Origin: Erodium maritimum
Lineage: Eukaryota > Streptophyta > Magnoliopsida > Geraniales > Geraniaceae
NCBI GenBank assembly: GCA_963921825.1
Contig: OY997593.1
Coordinates: forward strand, 41,617,111-41,681,110
Direction of reading: 5' to 3'
DNA: 64,000 nt
The notes below the pieces were generated by a model. It was given only the letters and a program-made list of their open reading frames with translations, was not told the DNA's origin and searched no databases. Position numbers and translations under genes: made by a program. Positions within the stretch are counted from its first letter, which is position 1. Each line of letters begins with the position of its first letter. Positions 1 to 10,449 of this stretch are shown piece after piece.

Positions 1-1
1 A

Positions 2-2355
2 GAGACACTACGGGCTGAAAATCTCTATGCAAATCTTAAGAAATGCTCATTTTGCACTGATCAAGTTGTGTTTTTAGGATTTGTTGTAAGCTCGCAGGGA
101 TTAAAGGTTGATGAGGAGAAAATCAAAGCCATTCAAGATTGGCCTACACCAACCACCATTGGACATGTTAGAAGCTTCCATGGACTGGCCAGCTTCTATA
201 GAAGATTTGTGAAGGATTTTAGCACCATTGTTGCCCCTTTGACCGCTGTCATTAAAAAGAATGTGGAGTTTAAATGGGGTCAAGCACAAGAGGAAGCATT
301 CCAAAAGCTCAAAGATAGCCTTACACATGCACCTGTTCTGGTATTACCTAACTTTGATAACACATTTGAAATTGAATGTGATGCTTCAGGTACAGGTATA
401 GGCGCTGTCCTAACTCAAGGGGGAAAACCAATAGCATATTTTAGTGAGAAACTCAATGGAGCAACCCTCAATTACCCTACTTATGACAAAGAACTCTATG
501 CTTTGGTAAGATCTCTTGAAACTTGACAACATTATCTATTATCCAAAGAGTTTGTTATTCATACAGATCATGAGACCCTCAAGCACCTAAGAGGACAGAC
601 CACTCTTAAGAAAAGACATGCGAAGTGGCTTGAGTTTATAGAGACTTTTCCATATGTGATCAAGTACAAGAAAGGAAAGGAAAACGTCGTAGCTGATGCA
701 CTATCAAGGAGACATGCTCTAATTTGCACAATGGAGGCAAAAATCATGGGATTTGAGCATATCAAGAATTTATATGAAACTGATCCAGATTTCAAAGAAG
801 CTTTCAAGGAGACAAGCAAAGCTGCGTATGGATCATTTTATCAACAAGATGGATTCTTATTCAAGGATAGAAGGTTTTGCATACCACAAGGATCTATGAG
901 AGATTTGCTGATCAGAGGAGCACATGGAGGAGGGCTTATGAGACACTTTGGTCGAGACAAAACTCTAAGTGTGCTTATGGATCATTTCTTTTGGCCGCAC
1001 TTAAAGAGAGATGTGGAGAGGTTATGTGCTAAATGCATCACTTGCTTAAAAGAAAAATCCAGGTCACATCCTAATGGTTTATATATGCCTTTGCCTATTC
1101 CTAACCTACCATGGGTAGACATTTCTATGGACTTTGTTTTAGGTCTGCCAAAGATCAACCACAAGGACTCCATTTTTGTGGTAGTGGACAGATTCTCCAA
1201 AATGGCTCATTTCATCCCATGCAACAAGACTAATGATGCTACTCAAATTGCTGATCTCTTTTTCAAAGAAGTAGTACGTTTGCATGGATTGCCATGGACA
1301 ATTGTATCAGATCGTGACACAAAATTTCTAGCCTATTTTTGGAAAACTTTATGGAGAAAGTTGGGAACAAAGCTGCTCTTCTCAACTACATGTCATCCAC
1401 AAACAGATGGCCAAACTGAGGTAGTAAATCGAACTCTTTCAACATTGTTGAGAGCTACGGTGGGTAAGAATTTAAAGCATTGGTTATCTTGTTTACCATT
1501 TATTGAGTTTGCTTACAATCATGCCAAACATTCTGCTACTAAATTATCTCCTTTTGAAATTGTTTATGGCTTTAACCCTACTACTCCTTTAGATCTTGTA
1601 TCTTTGCCTCAAGGTGTTATTTCTAGTGAAGGAGAAAGTAGAGCAGATTTTATCAAGAAACTCCATCAAAAGGCCAGAGAAAATATGGAGAAAAGGACCG
1701 AGAAGTACAAGCAACAAGCTGATAAAAATCGAAAAGATATCAGTTTTGAACCAGGAGACTTGGTATGGGTACACATGAGAAAGGAAAGGTTCCCAAATCA
1801 AAGAAAACCAAGCTCTCACCAAGAGGAGATGGACCATTTCGAGTGTTAGAGAAAATCAACAACAACTCTTACAAGCTTGAGCTTCCAGGTGAGTTAAACA
1901 TTTCTCCAACTTTCAATATTACTGATTTGGCTCCCTATCATGCAGATGAATCAGTACTGAGGTCAGAACCTTGTCAAGGGGGAGAGGATGATGAGGACAT
2001 CGAATCTATTAGCAACATTCCTATTATGCGATCAACACCGGACGTCGAAGCTATTAGTAATTTGTCCGAGCCCGAACAAGAAGCTATCAGCAACATTCCC
2101 ATTATGCGATCAGTACCAAGGACAAGATCAGGCACCAAAGCATTACATGAAGAATTCAACAAGAAAGTGGAGAATTTAATAGAGCATGGGGAACTCCAAG
2201 AAGACGTGATCACCAAGGCAAATCAAGAAGGCATTCAAGAACAATTCAAGACTTCAACAAATCTGTTTTTGCCTCTACTTCAAGGAATTAATGAAGCCAA
2301 CTTATTCATCATTTCCAAAGGAGATTCAGCCCCTCAAACTACTCCAGAACATTAA
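2..2355 (+). pseudogene. Gypsy pol polyprotein (RT end, RNase H, integrase), broken
   Basis: Reading frame 2 is open from the window edge and encodes the end of the RT palm and connection, the RNase H domain (the segment around [14 protein letters not shown] at 370-405), a zinc-binding HHCC region (about 920-1060) and an integrase core. The core shows D in [10 protein letters not shown] in VSDRDTKF and E in [10 protein letters not shown]. Two lesions are visible. A TGA at 524-526 stands where the family has Trp (LET-stop-QHYL). Near 1800-1812 one base is missing, moving the frame so that the tail is read from about 1765 in frame 1 to the stop at 2353-2355. The tail holds a GPF-type integrase C-terminus ([12 protein letters not shown]) and an acidic, repeated region. 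The copy cannot make a full polyprotein. Confidence 0.88.
1976..1988 (+). other. Polypurine tract of the gypsy element
   Basis: Thirteen purines in a row (aagggggagagga) sit directly before TG of the presumed 3' LTR. The tract lies inside the pol reading frame, where it encodes part of the QGGED stretch. Confidence 0.6.
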
Positions 2356-2834
2356 ATAGCCAAGGTATGCATTTAAATTCAGATTATTAATGAGTTACTT
2401 TTGCTGTTTTGCAGATTCAAAGCTTTTAGTTATTCAAGAGTCAATTAGCTTTAATTAGAGTCAAATGTAATCAATTTTAGACCCTTGAAGGTCACTTGCT
2501 GCTGGACTATTTAATAAAGTCCCTTCTCAGCATGTATTATCCAAGTTTTATGAAATAAAAATTCGAGTTTTCTTCTGGGAAGAATCTATCACATTCAACC
2601 TTCTTGTGTGCGAAGCCTTGAAGCTTGTTTGTTCGACTTATCACAGACTTTCCATAATCTGTGTGGCGTCATTCAATCCACCATCTATCCTCCTAGTTAC
2701 TTCGATTCTTCAAAAAGTGTTGTACGACCATTTGAAGCAATCTCCATCATCGACTCCATCTTCATCCATTGGAACCTTAGAAAGTGTTGTACGACCAGCT
2801 AAGGTTCTCCATCCACCACCACGTTCCTGTATCA
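1989..2834 (+). repeat. 3' LTR of the gypsy element
   Basis: About 0.85 kb bounded by TGATG and TATCA, short inverted ends typical of an LTR. The first 367 bases are still coding in the pol frame. The rest is non-coding, with AATAAA-type signals near 2512 and 2553 and an imperfect direct repeat containing GTGTTGTACGACCA at about 2718 and 2783. The 3' end could instead be the CA at 2837; the partner LTR is outside the window. Confidence 0.55.
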
Positions 2835-5215
2835 ACAGGTCCCACCATCTTCTTTGGATTGTATTGGGGATAAAAGACCATGTTCAGGAATTAAATCTAG
2901 AGAAGGGTGATCTGCTTCAGTGGTTTCCTCCTCAACAATGACTGTATTCTTTTCTTCAGTGATTTCTTCCTCAGCACAAATAACTGATGATGCCATTACA
3001 TCAATCATCATTGCATCAATTAGACAATGAAGACCATTTTTATCTATGGTTTTCTGACTGTCAATGCTTTTAGGGAAAAATTCATTTTACCACCCTGGCA
3101 AACATTTAATTTTAGTTTGATACCCTGGTATAAATTTTTATCAGTTTCATACCCTAACCAAACTTTTAATTTCACTTTCATACCCAACCGGGTAAAATGA
3201 CCAAAATACCCCTAACTATTACTCAAATTTTCAAACTCATGCCATTGGTTTAGAATTTGAAAAAAGTGAAATGACAATAATACCCTTCATTGTTAAGGTG
3301 TTAAAATGAAAATTTCACTACTTTTAAAATAAAATCAGTTTTTTTTGTAAATTCAATTTTTATTGAAGAAAATTATTTTTATTTTCAAAAATTAAGATTT
3401 TAATTTAAAAATACATAAAAATCAGATTTTTTTAAAATATTTAAAAATCATATTTTTTTGATTTTATATTAATATTTTTTAATCACTTAAAATAAATTAA
3501 AACAAATAACAATACTTAACCCTTTCACAAACCAATCCCTTTATTATCCCTGTATAATCCGACCCTTTCTTATCCCAAATAGAGACCTCACTTGTTCTTC
3601 GTTCTTCATCATCGCTTAATAGTGTAAAATCACTCCAGAGAGAACATAAAAGTGGCGGTTGATTACATGCAGAAGAAGAGTGGCAGAGGTCTCGGATTTG
3701 CTGCGAGCTGGCTGCGCAGGTCCGACGCCAGCGTCGTGGAGAACAGATCGACTTTCATGGGCGAGCGAAGACAGAGCCGAGGATAAGGAAGACGCCGACT
3801 TCAGCTCTGCCACGACCACCGGAGTCAGACCTCGCCGTTTAGATCCCCTCATCGTCAGATCTGTTTGGTCATGGTTCATGGTTCCAGATTTGTGTAACTG
3901 ATGAATACCGATGAAGGCTTGGTCATGGTTCCAGATCTATTTTTTTTTAAATTTCACTACCCCTCACTATACAGTACTCACATATCTATTTTGGGTTTGA
4001 TTAATTTTTGTGTTTAATTTTTTGAAATCTCAGATTCAAGCTTTGGGTTTGATTGATTTTTGTGTGTAATTAATAGATGTTTGTGGGTTTGATTCAAGCC
4101 ATCGACACCCCATCCATGTTCTTTGATGGAGATCTGTAAAAAAGAAGGAAGTGAAAATGATGTTTATGGGTTTGATGGGTTTTCTTGTGTAATTAATTTT
4201 GATTATTTAGTTCATTAACATTAATTAGTTGATTAACACTGGATTTGCTGTAATTTTTTCGAAAGCCAAATTTCTTCTGATCTAATAATGAAAATAAATT
4301 TTTAAAAAGAATAAAAAGTAATGAAAAGTAAAATCAGATTTTAAAAAAAAACTGATTTGAATAAATAAAAATAACATTTTAAATGAAATATGAGAAATAT
4401 AGTGAATGAATTAAAAAATGATTTTTATGTTTTAAAAAAAATGATTTTTATGTATTTTTTAAATTAAAATATGATTTTTTATAAATAAAAATGATTTTTT
4501 AATATAAAACTGATTTTTTATAAATAAAAAGTGAATTAATTAAAATAAAAACTGATTTTGTAAAATTTGAAAATTTTGAAGGAAATTTTCATTTTAACAC
4601 CCTAAACAATAAAGGGTATTATTGTCATTTCACTTTTTTCAAATTCTGAACCAATGGCATGAGTTTGAAAATTTGAGTAATAGTTAGGGGTATTTTGGTC
4701 ATTTTACCCAGTTGGGTATGAAAGTGAAATTAAAAGTTTGGTTAGGGTATGAAACTGATAAAAATTTATGCCAGGGTATCAAACTGAAATTAAATGTTTG
4801 TCAGGGTGGTAAATTGAAATTTTCCCATGCTTTTATCCACATCATTTTTTGGCATGCTATGTTCGCCGGGAACAGTAATGCCTGTTTCTTTGCCTTCACA
4901 TGCAGTTTGTTCAACTGGTACATCAGGAGGACTTTGTTTCAATGATTCATGTGTCTCAGAATCCAGTACAACAATATGAGATCCATCCTTCAAATTACTG
5001 CTTTTATCCAGATCAGTTTTTGGCATGCTATGTTCCCCGGCATCAAGAGTGTCTGTTTCTTCTTTATGCTCCACATCAGCAACATCATCTTTCCCTTCAC
5101 ATGCACTCTGTTCCCCTGTGACATCATCGGAATCCAGTACAACAATATGAGATCCATACTTCAAATTAAAACTAATGCTTTTATCCACATCAGCAACAGT
5201 TTTTGGCATGCTATG
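2835..5215 (-). pseudogene. Unidentified host exon split by a MULE, flanked by two LTR insertions
   Basis: On the minus strand 5215-4836 is open and encodes an acidic, low-complexity protein with repeats of about 58-60 residues, each starting HSMPK and containing DKS and GSHIVVLDS. At 4827-4835 the frame meets a 9-bp duplication (ATGCTTTTA) that recurs at 3064-3072. If 3073-4835 is skipped, the frame passes straight from DVDKS into IDSQKTIDKNG and stays open to about 2840, giving a second acidic stretch rich in EEE. So a coding exon existed before the insertion. Downstream it is cut by the gypsy LTR, upstream by another gypsy LTR. I do not recognise the protein; the repeats suggest a disordered region of a larger protein. 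It is dead in this copy. Confidence 0.6.
3073..4826. mobile_element. Palindromic Mutator-like element 1 (9-bp TSD)
   Basis: Terminal inverted repeats of at least 250 bp begin GGGAAAA and end TTTTCCC. The outer parts read ACCACCCTGNCAAACATTTAAT on both ends when the right is inverted. A perfect 9-bp duplication, ATGCTTTTA, flanks the element (3064-3072 and 4827-4835), the length typical of the Mutator superfamily. AT-rich arms surround a GC-rich core (about 3590-3900) with gene-like composition but no recognisable protein; opposing frames of 80-87 codons are open there. No transposase is present, so it is non-autonomous. Confidence 0.88.
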
Positions 5216-6066
5216 TGTAATAACCACTCCCGGTCAACGCCAGTCAAACCTGCGAAAAACGGGAAAAATTTAAAAATTTTAAGACTGACAGTTAAGTGAA
5301 CCTAAAATGACCCTTAGTGTCATACCGGACTTAATTTGACCCCGTTATTGACCAAAGTGAGTTTCGGGGGACTCAGGGCAACTTTCTGATCAATTTGGGA
5401 AATGTTGACTTTTCACTAGAAAGGTCAACCGAGCGACGTTTTGGTCCATTTGAGGACCGTTTTGGATCCAAAAAGCTTAGCCGTCGTCGCAGCGGTCTTA
5501 ATTGAGCCGTTTCCTTGTAGCCCGTTAAGTTTCGTAATTTCTTGGGAAAAGAGCCCGTTCGGGGCCCGAAACGTCTGTTTTTCGCAAAACTGGTTGGAAA
5601 ATATCAACTAGATATTTTCCAAAAGGTGTGGGATCCACCTTGCCACTTGTCCAATTAGTGGTGGTGTTAGTTTTGGGGGGAAAATGAATGGATGGGAAGA
5701 GGTGGCCGATTATAGGGTTTTAAAGGAGAGAATAATAGGTTTTGTGTTAGTATAAGAAAATAGAAAAAGGAAGAAGAGAGTTAGAGAGAGAAGGAGAAGG
5801 AGAAGAAGAGAGAAGGTGAAGGAGCTAGGGTTTTGGGAGAAATCAATCCCTTGGATCGTCTTCAAGCAAGGAGCAAACTCGTTCCCCTCATCCTCCTCTA
5901 CGGTAATACCCAAGCCGATTCTCGTTTTGATTATTTTGGAAAGCTAGGGTTTTGATAAATTGAATGTCTTAGGGTTGTGTGGAGGTTGGGGAGGTGTTGG
6001 AGACGTTTTAGAGGTGTTTGGGGGTTTAATTGCACGTTTTCCGGTGACCGGAGGCTCGGGAGGAGC
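5216..6066 (+). repeat. Truncated Ty3/gypsy (Tekay-like) LTR, 5' part
   Basis: Begins TGTAATAACC directly after the host exon and resembles the start of the other two long LTRs here (TGTAAGAACC, read inverted from 35728, and TGTAAAGACC at 57985). It carries the same kind of GTTGACTTTTC-rich 5' region and a CT/GA-rich leader (about 5755-5820). It lacks the conserved LTR end (GGGGCGTGACA) seen in the others; at 6067 a TIR element begins and no LTR sequence is recognised beyond it. Confidence 0.6.
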
Positions 6067-6519
6067 TATCCAGTAAAAACCACCCTTATCGTGCAAACTA
6101 CAAACCAATCTAAGCCATAGGATGCAGCCAAGATGACGTCATCAGAACGCGCGCGATGCTGACACGTGGCCACTTCGCGCGCGCCTCTGCCCGCACAGTA
6201 GCGCGTGTTGACCACGTGCGCAGCGCGAGTGCTGATAGTTTACATAGCACGGTGCTGATAGGTTAGTACAAATGTGCTGATACTTTACATTTGTACTAAC
6301 CTATCAGCAAATTTGTACTAAACAATCAGTACTGTGCGCGCACGCGCCCACGTGTCAGCATCTGGTGAGTTCGTAGTTTACACAATAAGGTGCGGTGTTT
6401 TATATATTTAATTGCCCACGTGTCAGCATCCGGTGCGCTCTGCTGACATCACTTTGGGGGATCCTATGGCTCAGATTGGTTCGTAGTTTGCACAATAAGG
6501 GGTGGTTTGTACTTGATAT
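6067..6519. mobile_element. TIR element rich in CACGTG, copy 1
   Basis: Inverted ends of about 55-60 bp start TATCCAGTAAAAACCACCC on the left and, inverted, TATCAAGTACAAACCACCCC on the right. The interior is partly palindromic: TGTACTAAACNATCAG and its inverse around 6255-6330. It holds four CACGTG cores within GCTGACACGTGG-type motifs. A second copy is at 45785. I could not find a clean target duplication, so the superfamily is open; a Mutator-like origin is plausible. Confidence 0.65.
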
Positions 6520-6527
6520 CAATCATA

Positions 6528-6542
6528 TATATATATATATAT
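6528..6542. repeat. (AT)n microsatellite
   Basis: Short alternating AT run just beyond the right end of the TIR element; it may obscure the target duplication there. Confidence 0.8.
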
Positions 6543-6938
6543 ACATACAATGCGTGGTTCGCTATTCTATTTTTTTTTGAAATGGGAAAGAGGTATTGTA
6601 TTACGATTTCATCTCATGCTTACACACTGGGATATAACAGTCCCGGATACCATATTTCTGTCCCAACCGGCTGTAGCCCGTCAGGCGCACATGGTTCCAT
6701 ACATATAATATGCTTTGTCTCGCAGATCCAAACTCAAAAGTTCCTCGATCCAACGTTTCGAACGAAAAGTAAACCACAATCCTAAGCCTATCTATCCAAA
6801 GTAATATTCGACCTAAAGCAATGAAAATAGAGTGTAACTTAGCCTTTACTGCGGATTCCCTGAGACCTCCCGGCTGCAGTTGTCTCGGGTCTGTGGGTAT
6901 CGGCCCCAGACAGTCCACCCCACCCCCTCCATGGGGGA

Positions 6939-7754
6939 TCATTCACCCACCGGGGATTTATAGCCCCCCGGACTTAAGACATGTTCCTGATTATGGCCAG
7001 TACTGTCCGGAGGCTTCGAGTTCCCATCTGCTCCATCTAGGGCTGCTGGCTTATGCCCTATCTTGATCTTCCTGGGCCTGGGTCCAATGCCAGGAGTGAA
7101 TCTCAGAATCCCCCGACGGACCAGAGGTATGTCCTCCAATGCGTACCGATTCACCGGGGGTTGTGGGTTGCCCGACAGCCTGTGGCCAGGAGATGCCTCC
7201 CTTTGGACGATCGTTGTTTGAGGCCTGGGCCGCGGTGACAACGGCCCATGTTGTTGTGATGACGATAACAGTGGTCCCGAAGACCTAGGTAGACTTCCTC
7301 GAGTCCCCAAGTGCGCATACACACTAGGATTTGCATGACTCCTCCGTGGCGCCGGCGGCCGTGGCACCCGGCTCGGTGGGGGGATCAACATGCATGACGG
7401 AGGGAGACGACGCTGTGGTGGGGGGAAGGGGACCAACATCCGGTGGTGGGTACCCCGATGGGGCTCAGGCCAATCCCATTCCATGACCGGGCGTTGATAC
7501 CATGGGCGTGCCACGAGATTCCGACTGGGCTCCATCGGGAACGTTTCGATCCACGGTGGCAAGTACGGCCACAAGGGTCCCTGGGGCTCCTCCCTGCATG
7601 GACCACCCCCCCCCCCCCCCCCTCGACGATACATGGCCATAGGCGCCATGGTCGGACCGAGCATATTGGGGCGAGGTCGGGGAGAGTTCTCCGGCATCCA
7701 AGGTGACCTTGGGCAGGTTCCACTATGATGACGGTGGGAACCTGGGAGGACCAT
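6939..7754 (-). CDS. Proline/arginine-rich ORF of the retroposed copy
   Basis: A 271-codon open frame starts about 210 bases inside the retroposed RNA, at a good distance from its leader. The product is rich in Pro, Arg and Gly, with a GGGGGGG run from a (C)n tract at 7607-7622, a PPPSRVPRPPAPRR segment and a basic RPRKIKIG segment near the C-terminus. No domain is recognised, and no reverse transcriptase or CCHC knuckle is visible. It resembles the low-complexity C-terminal tails of plant LINE ORF1 proteins, but that is a guess. The frame may be by-product of high GC content. Confidence 0.4.
   Translation of the reverse strand: MVLPGSHRHHSGTCPRSPWMPENSPRPRPNMLGPTMAPMAMYRRGGGGGGGPCREEPQGPLWPYLPPWIETFPMEPSRNLVARPWYQRPVMEWDWPEPHRGTHHRMLVPFPPPQRRLPPSCMLIPPPSRVPRPPAPRRSHANPSVYAHLGTRGSLPRSSGPLLSSSQQHGPLSPRPRPQTTIVQREASPGHRLSGNPQPPVNRYALEDIPLVRRGILRFTPGIGPRPRKIKIGHKPAALDGADGNSKPPDSTGHNQEHVLSPGGYKSPVGE
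7607..7622. repeat. Poly-C tract
   Basis: A run of C at the end of line 7561 and start of 7621 gives the glycine run in the minus-strand ORF. Such tracts slip easily and could shift that frame. Confidence 0.85.
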
Positions 7755-7983
7755 GACTAGCGATAGTGAACGAGTGAAGGCTGAGGGGGAGAGATCCGGT
7801 TGGAGAAGATGTTGTAGCAGAGGGTAGTGGTGGCGTGGCTGACGGTGGCGGTAGCGACGAGGAGCTACCGGCGTGGAGGAGAGACTGAGACGAACAAGGC
7901 GAGAGGAGACCGACTCCGATGACGGGGATGGTAGAGAGAAACCCTAGGGTTGGACATAGAGCTTTTGTTCGCTATTCTATTTT

Positions 7984-8591
7984 GTTACACATATTATTAA
8001 CTAACCAGAACTTCAAATCCGTGGGTCCAAGAATTAAAATGCCTTTGTCCAAGATCTAAAAATCATGCATGCTATTCATACGCTTGGCTCTTCTATTTTG
8101 TTGAAGATGTTATCAGCTGTCCGGAACTTCAAATCCGAGTGTCCAGGACTTCAGAGCTTGTGTCCATGAACTAAAATACATGTGGCATGAATTTCAAATG
8201 ACGGGTGTCCGGAATCAACACATAACAACCCCCAACCCACACATTGTTAAATAAAACTCCTTAATCTTCGTGTTCATTCAACAATACCTCAAATCGAAAC
8301 TACTGAATAATGAATAAAGCGATAACACCGCCGCTTGCGATTTTAGAAAATCTCCAGTCTCACCTAAACCCAACGATTTCAAAAAATATAGAAACGCTTA
8401 TAAGAGAAGAAGACTTAGAAGCACAACATCGCATTTGGCATGGTAATTTGTTTAACAAAAAACCTAATTTACCTTCACAAAGCCATGAATTCAAAACTAC
8501 TTAACGCCACACGCGGTATTTACGATCCGCTCCACCAAGTCTCGCCATCTAATCTCAGTCGTTCGCATCAATGCATCACGCAGTCATGATG
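7984..8591. other. Unassigned sequence
   Basis: No convincing gene. Two imperfect direct repeats containing TTCTATTTTGTT and AACTTCAAATCCG occur around 7976-8020 and 8093-8135. A 64-codon plus-strand frame (8310-8504) is unlike anything I know. Confidence 0.4.
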
Positions 8592-9058
8592 GAGTCGCAC
8601 TGTAGCACCCGAGTTGTACTCAAAACCGTTCATATATATACAAATAATGGGCTTGGTCGGAAACCCTAAAGGGCATTAGAGGATTTTTGACAAGACCTAT
8701 TCAGATGTATATTTGGTCCTTTATTTCAACTAGAAGAAGGAAAAGGAAAAAGACTAGTTGGACTAGAAAAATAAATATCTAGTTTGACTAGAAAAAGAAA
8801 ATAAGACTCATTTCATTTTTCTTCTTTTTCCAAGGTTTCCAAATATTATGAGGATTTGATTTGGGAATAAAAAGCCTATAAATACAAAACCCCTATGGCT
8901 GAAAATCACAAGTTATGTGTTAACAATTTTTGGCCTCCATAAAAAAACGTAATTGTCGTTCTCTAGTCCGTTTTTTTCGCTCGTAGAGATTAGGGTTTCG
9001 CCGAGTTCTCGTGCGGATCTGTGCCGACCTTGGGTTCGGTTGTGGGGGTGTTGCTGTG

Positions 9059-10449
9059 ATGGTATCAGTTATGGATGATTTGCAGCTCCAAATGAAGGGG
9101 ATCGTCAAAGATGACGACGACGAAGGAGCAACTGTGCCGGAGGAGGTGTTGGCCTGGGAAGGAGAGAAGTTTAGGTTTGGATTGGCAGCAAAAGTGTTGA
9201 CTGATAAACCATTGAAAGTGGCAATCTTTCGGGACGTGATGCAGAACGTTTGGAACGCGAAAGGGATCCCTACACAAACGTTGGCGCCAGGAGTCACCGG
9301 TTTCTTCTTTGCAGTGACAAGGATCGGAGACGGGTGTTGGATAGGGAACCGTGGACGTTTAACAAGGCTCTTGTTGCCCTAACAAAGTACTCTGGTGATG
9401 AAGAATCCAAGGATCTGGTTTTTGAAGAATTGGCGTTGTGGATCCAAGCGTCGAATTTACCGTTTGGGGCGTTAAACAAATCAGTGGGGGAGATAATCGG
9501 AGATCGGTTGGGTGGTGTGTTGGAGGTCGATTGTAACGAAGAAGGTCGAGCGAGGGAAGATTTTCTTCATATCAGAGTACGCAGGCCAATTGTTAACCCG
9601 TTGCGGAATACAATCAAATTGTGGTTAGGGGACAAAGAGACACCAACCTATGCCAGAATACAATACGAACGACTCCCAAATTTTTGTTTCGGTTGTGGGA
9701 GATTGGGTCATGTTGAAAAATACTGTGAAGACGAGGAGAGGGAGCAGAACAAACTGAGGAAAAGGTATGGGACACATATGAGAGCCGAAACACCCCGGGA
9801 GAGAGGACAAGAATCATATCAACGTCCGGTTGAGTCGTGGGATACTCAATGCAAAAAGAGCCAAGGATTTGGCACTGGGAATGGGAAGTCGAGAATGGTT
9901 GGAGCTGGGGTTTCGGGGTCGGAAATGAGCTCGTGGATCAGACCTAGGGTAGGAAGGCTAGAAGAAGTTCAGAGTAAAAAAAGAATGGAGAAGGAGGCAG
10001 GTGAGGCTGGATTGGATCATGTCATGACAAATGAGTTAATGATCATAGATGGAGATGGGGGTGTGGAGCATTCGAGTCAGGGGGTTGGTAATGATGGGTT
10101 GATACAGAAGCAACCAGTACATGTGGAGAAGGTGGGGTTGATGGGTGTTGAAGATGGGATAGTGCAGAAACATACTAATGCAACTCAACTGACCGTGGCA
10201 AAGCAGCTGGGTGGTGTGGGGGAAAGTGCAGGTCCGAAACTGAAAAAATGGAGACACAAAGTGAAGAGCCCGAGTGGAAATGGAGAAAAGGCGAGGTCGG
10301 ATCTGCAAAATGTTGTATTAGGGAAAAGAAAAGGTGATGAGATGGAGAATGTTGAGAAGGTCTTGAAGTTTGGAGAAAGTCCTGTGACAGATACTGAATC
10401 AATACAGTTATTGGCGAGGGTTGCTAAGCAACCCCGCCAGTCGAAATGA
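9059..10449 (+). pseudogene. LINE ORF1 (DUF4283 + CCHC zinc knuckle), one frameshift
   Basis: The N-terminus begins near the ATG at 9059 (MVSVMDDLQLQ) and encodes a DUF4283-like region. Between about 9290 and 9330 the frame shifts: the continuation (RRRVLDREPWTFNKALV) is in another frame and runs to 10449. A zinc knuckle of the form CFGCGRLGHVEKYC lies at about 9688-9729. The C-terminal part is charged and low in complexity. The product of an intact copy would bind LINE RNA as the nucleocapsid-like partner of ORF2. The stop overlaps the ORF2 start as ATGA (10446-10449), suggesting termination-reinitiation. Confidence 0.9.

Larger units (their letters stand above)
1..2834 (+). mobile_element. 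Ty3/gypsy retrotransposon, 3' part (CRM-like chromovirus likely)
   Basis: The window opens inside the reverse transcriptase of a Ty3/gypsy element and runs through RNase H and integrase to a 3' LTR. A purine run (1976-1988) is followed at once by TGATGAGGAC, which I take as the polypurine tract and LTR start. The LTR probably ends at TATCA (2834), where sequence continuous with an unrelated host exon begins. The pol frame runs about 365 bases past the LTR start, an arrangement known from CRM centromeric chromoviruses; that, and the wording of the RNase H and integrase, suggest the CRM clade. The clade is my inference from memory. The 5' part lies outside the window, so the target duplication cannot be tested. 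Confidence 0.85.
6574..7966 (-). mobile_element. Retroposed copy with 17-bp TSD (minus strand)
   Basis: A perfect 17-bp direct repeat, GTTCGCTATTCTATTTT, flanks the segment (6557-6573 and 7967-7983). A poly-T stretch at the left end means an RNA in minus orientation with a poly-A tail was inserted. The minus-strand 5' end (right side) looks like a plant mRNA leader, with AACCCTAGGGTTTCTCTC near 7940. The 3' end reads CCCATTTC then poly-A, like the full-length LINE tail at 14518 (CTATTTC then poly-A). It is either a processed gene copy or a non-autonomous LINE relative; I cannot decide from sequence alone. Confidence 0.75.

Noticed and set aside
3616-3901. Opposed frames of 80-87 codons as genes
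   Set aside because: Both lie in the GC-rich core of a palindromic element, overlap each other, and match no known family.
4712-5299. Plus-strand frames of 73-116 codons
   Set aside because: They run opposite the repeat-bearing minus-strand exon, which continues in frame across the MULE and is the better explanation.
6067-6519. Helitron interpretation (starts near A|TCCAG)
   Set aside because: The ends are inverted repeats of about 55 bp and no CTRR hairpin end was found.
7151-7754. Several overlapping plus- and minus-strand frames
   Set aside because: GC-rich sequence opens all frames; only the 271-codon minus frame is placed sensibly relative to the retroposed RNA, and even that is uncertain.
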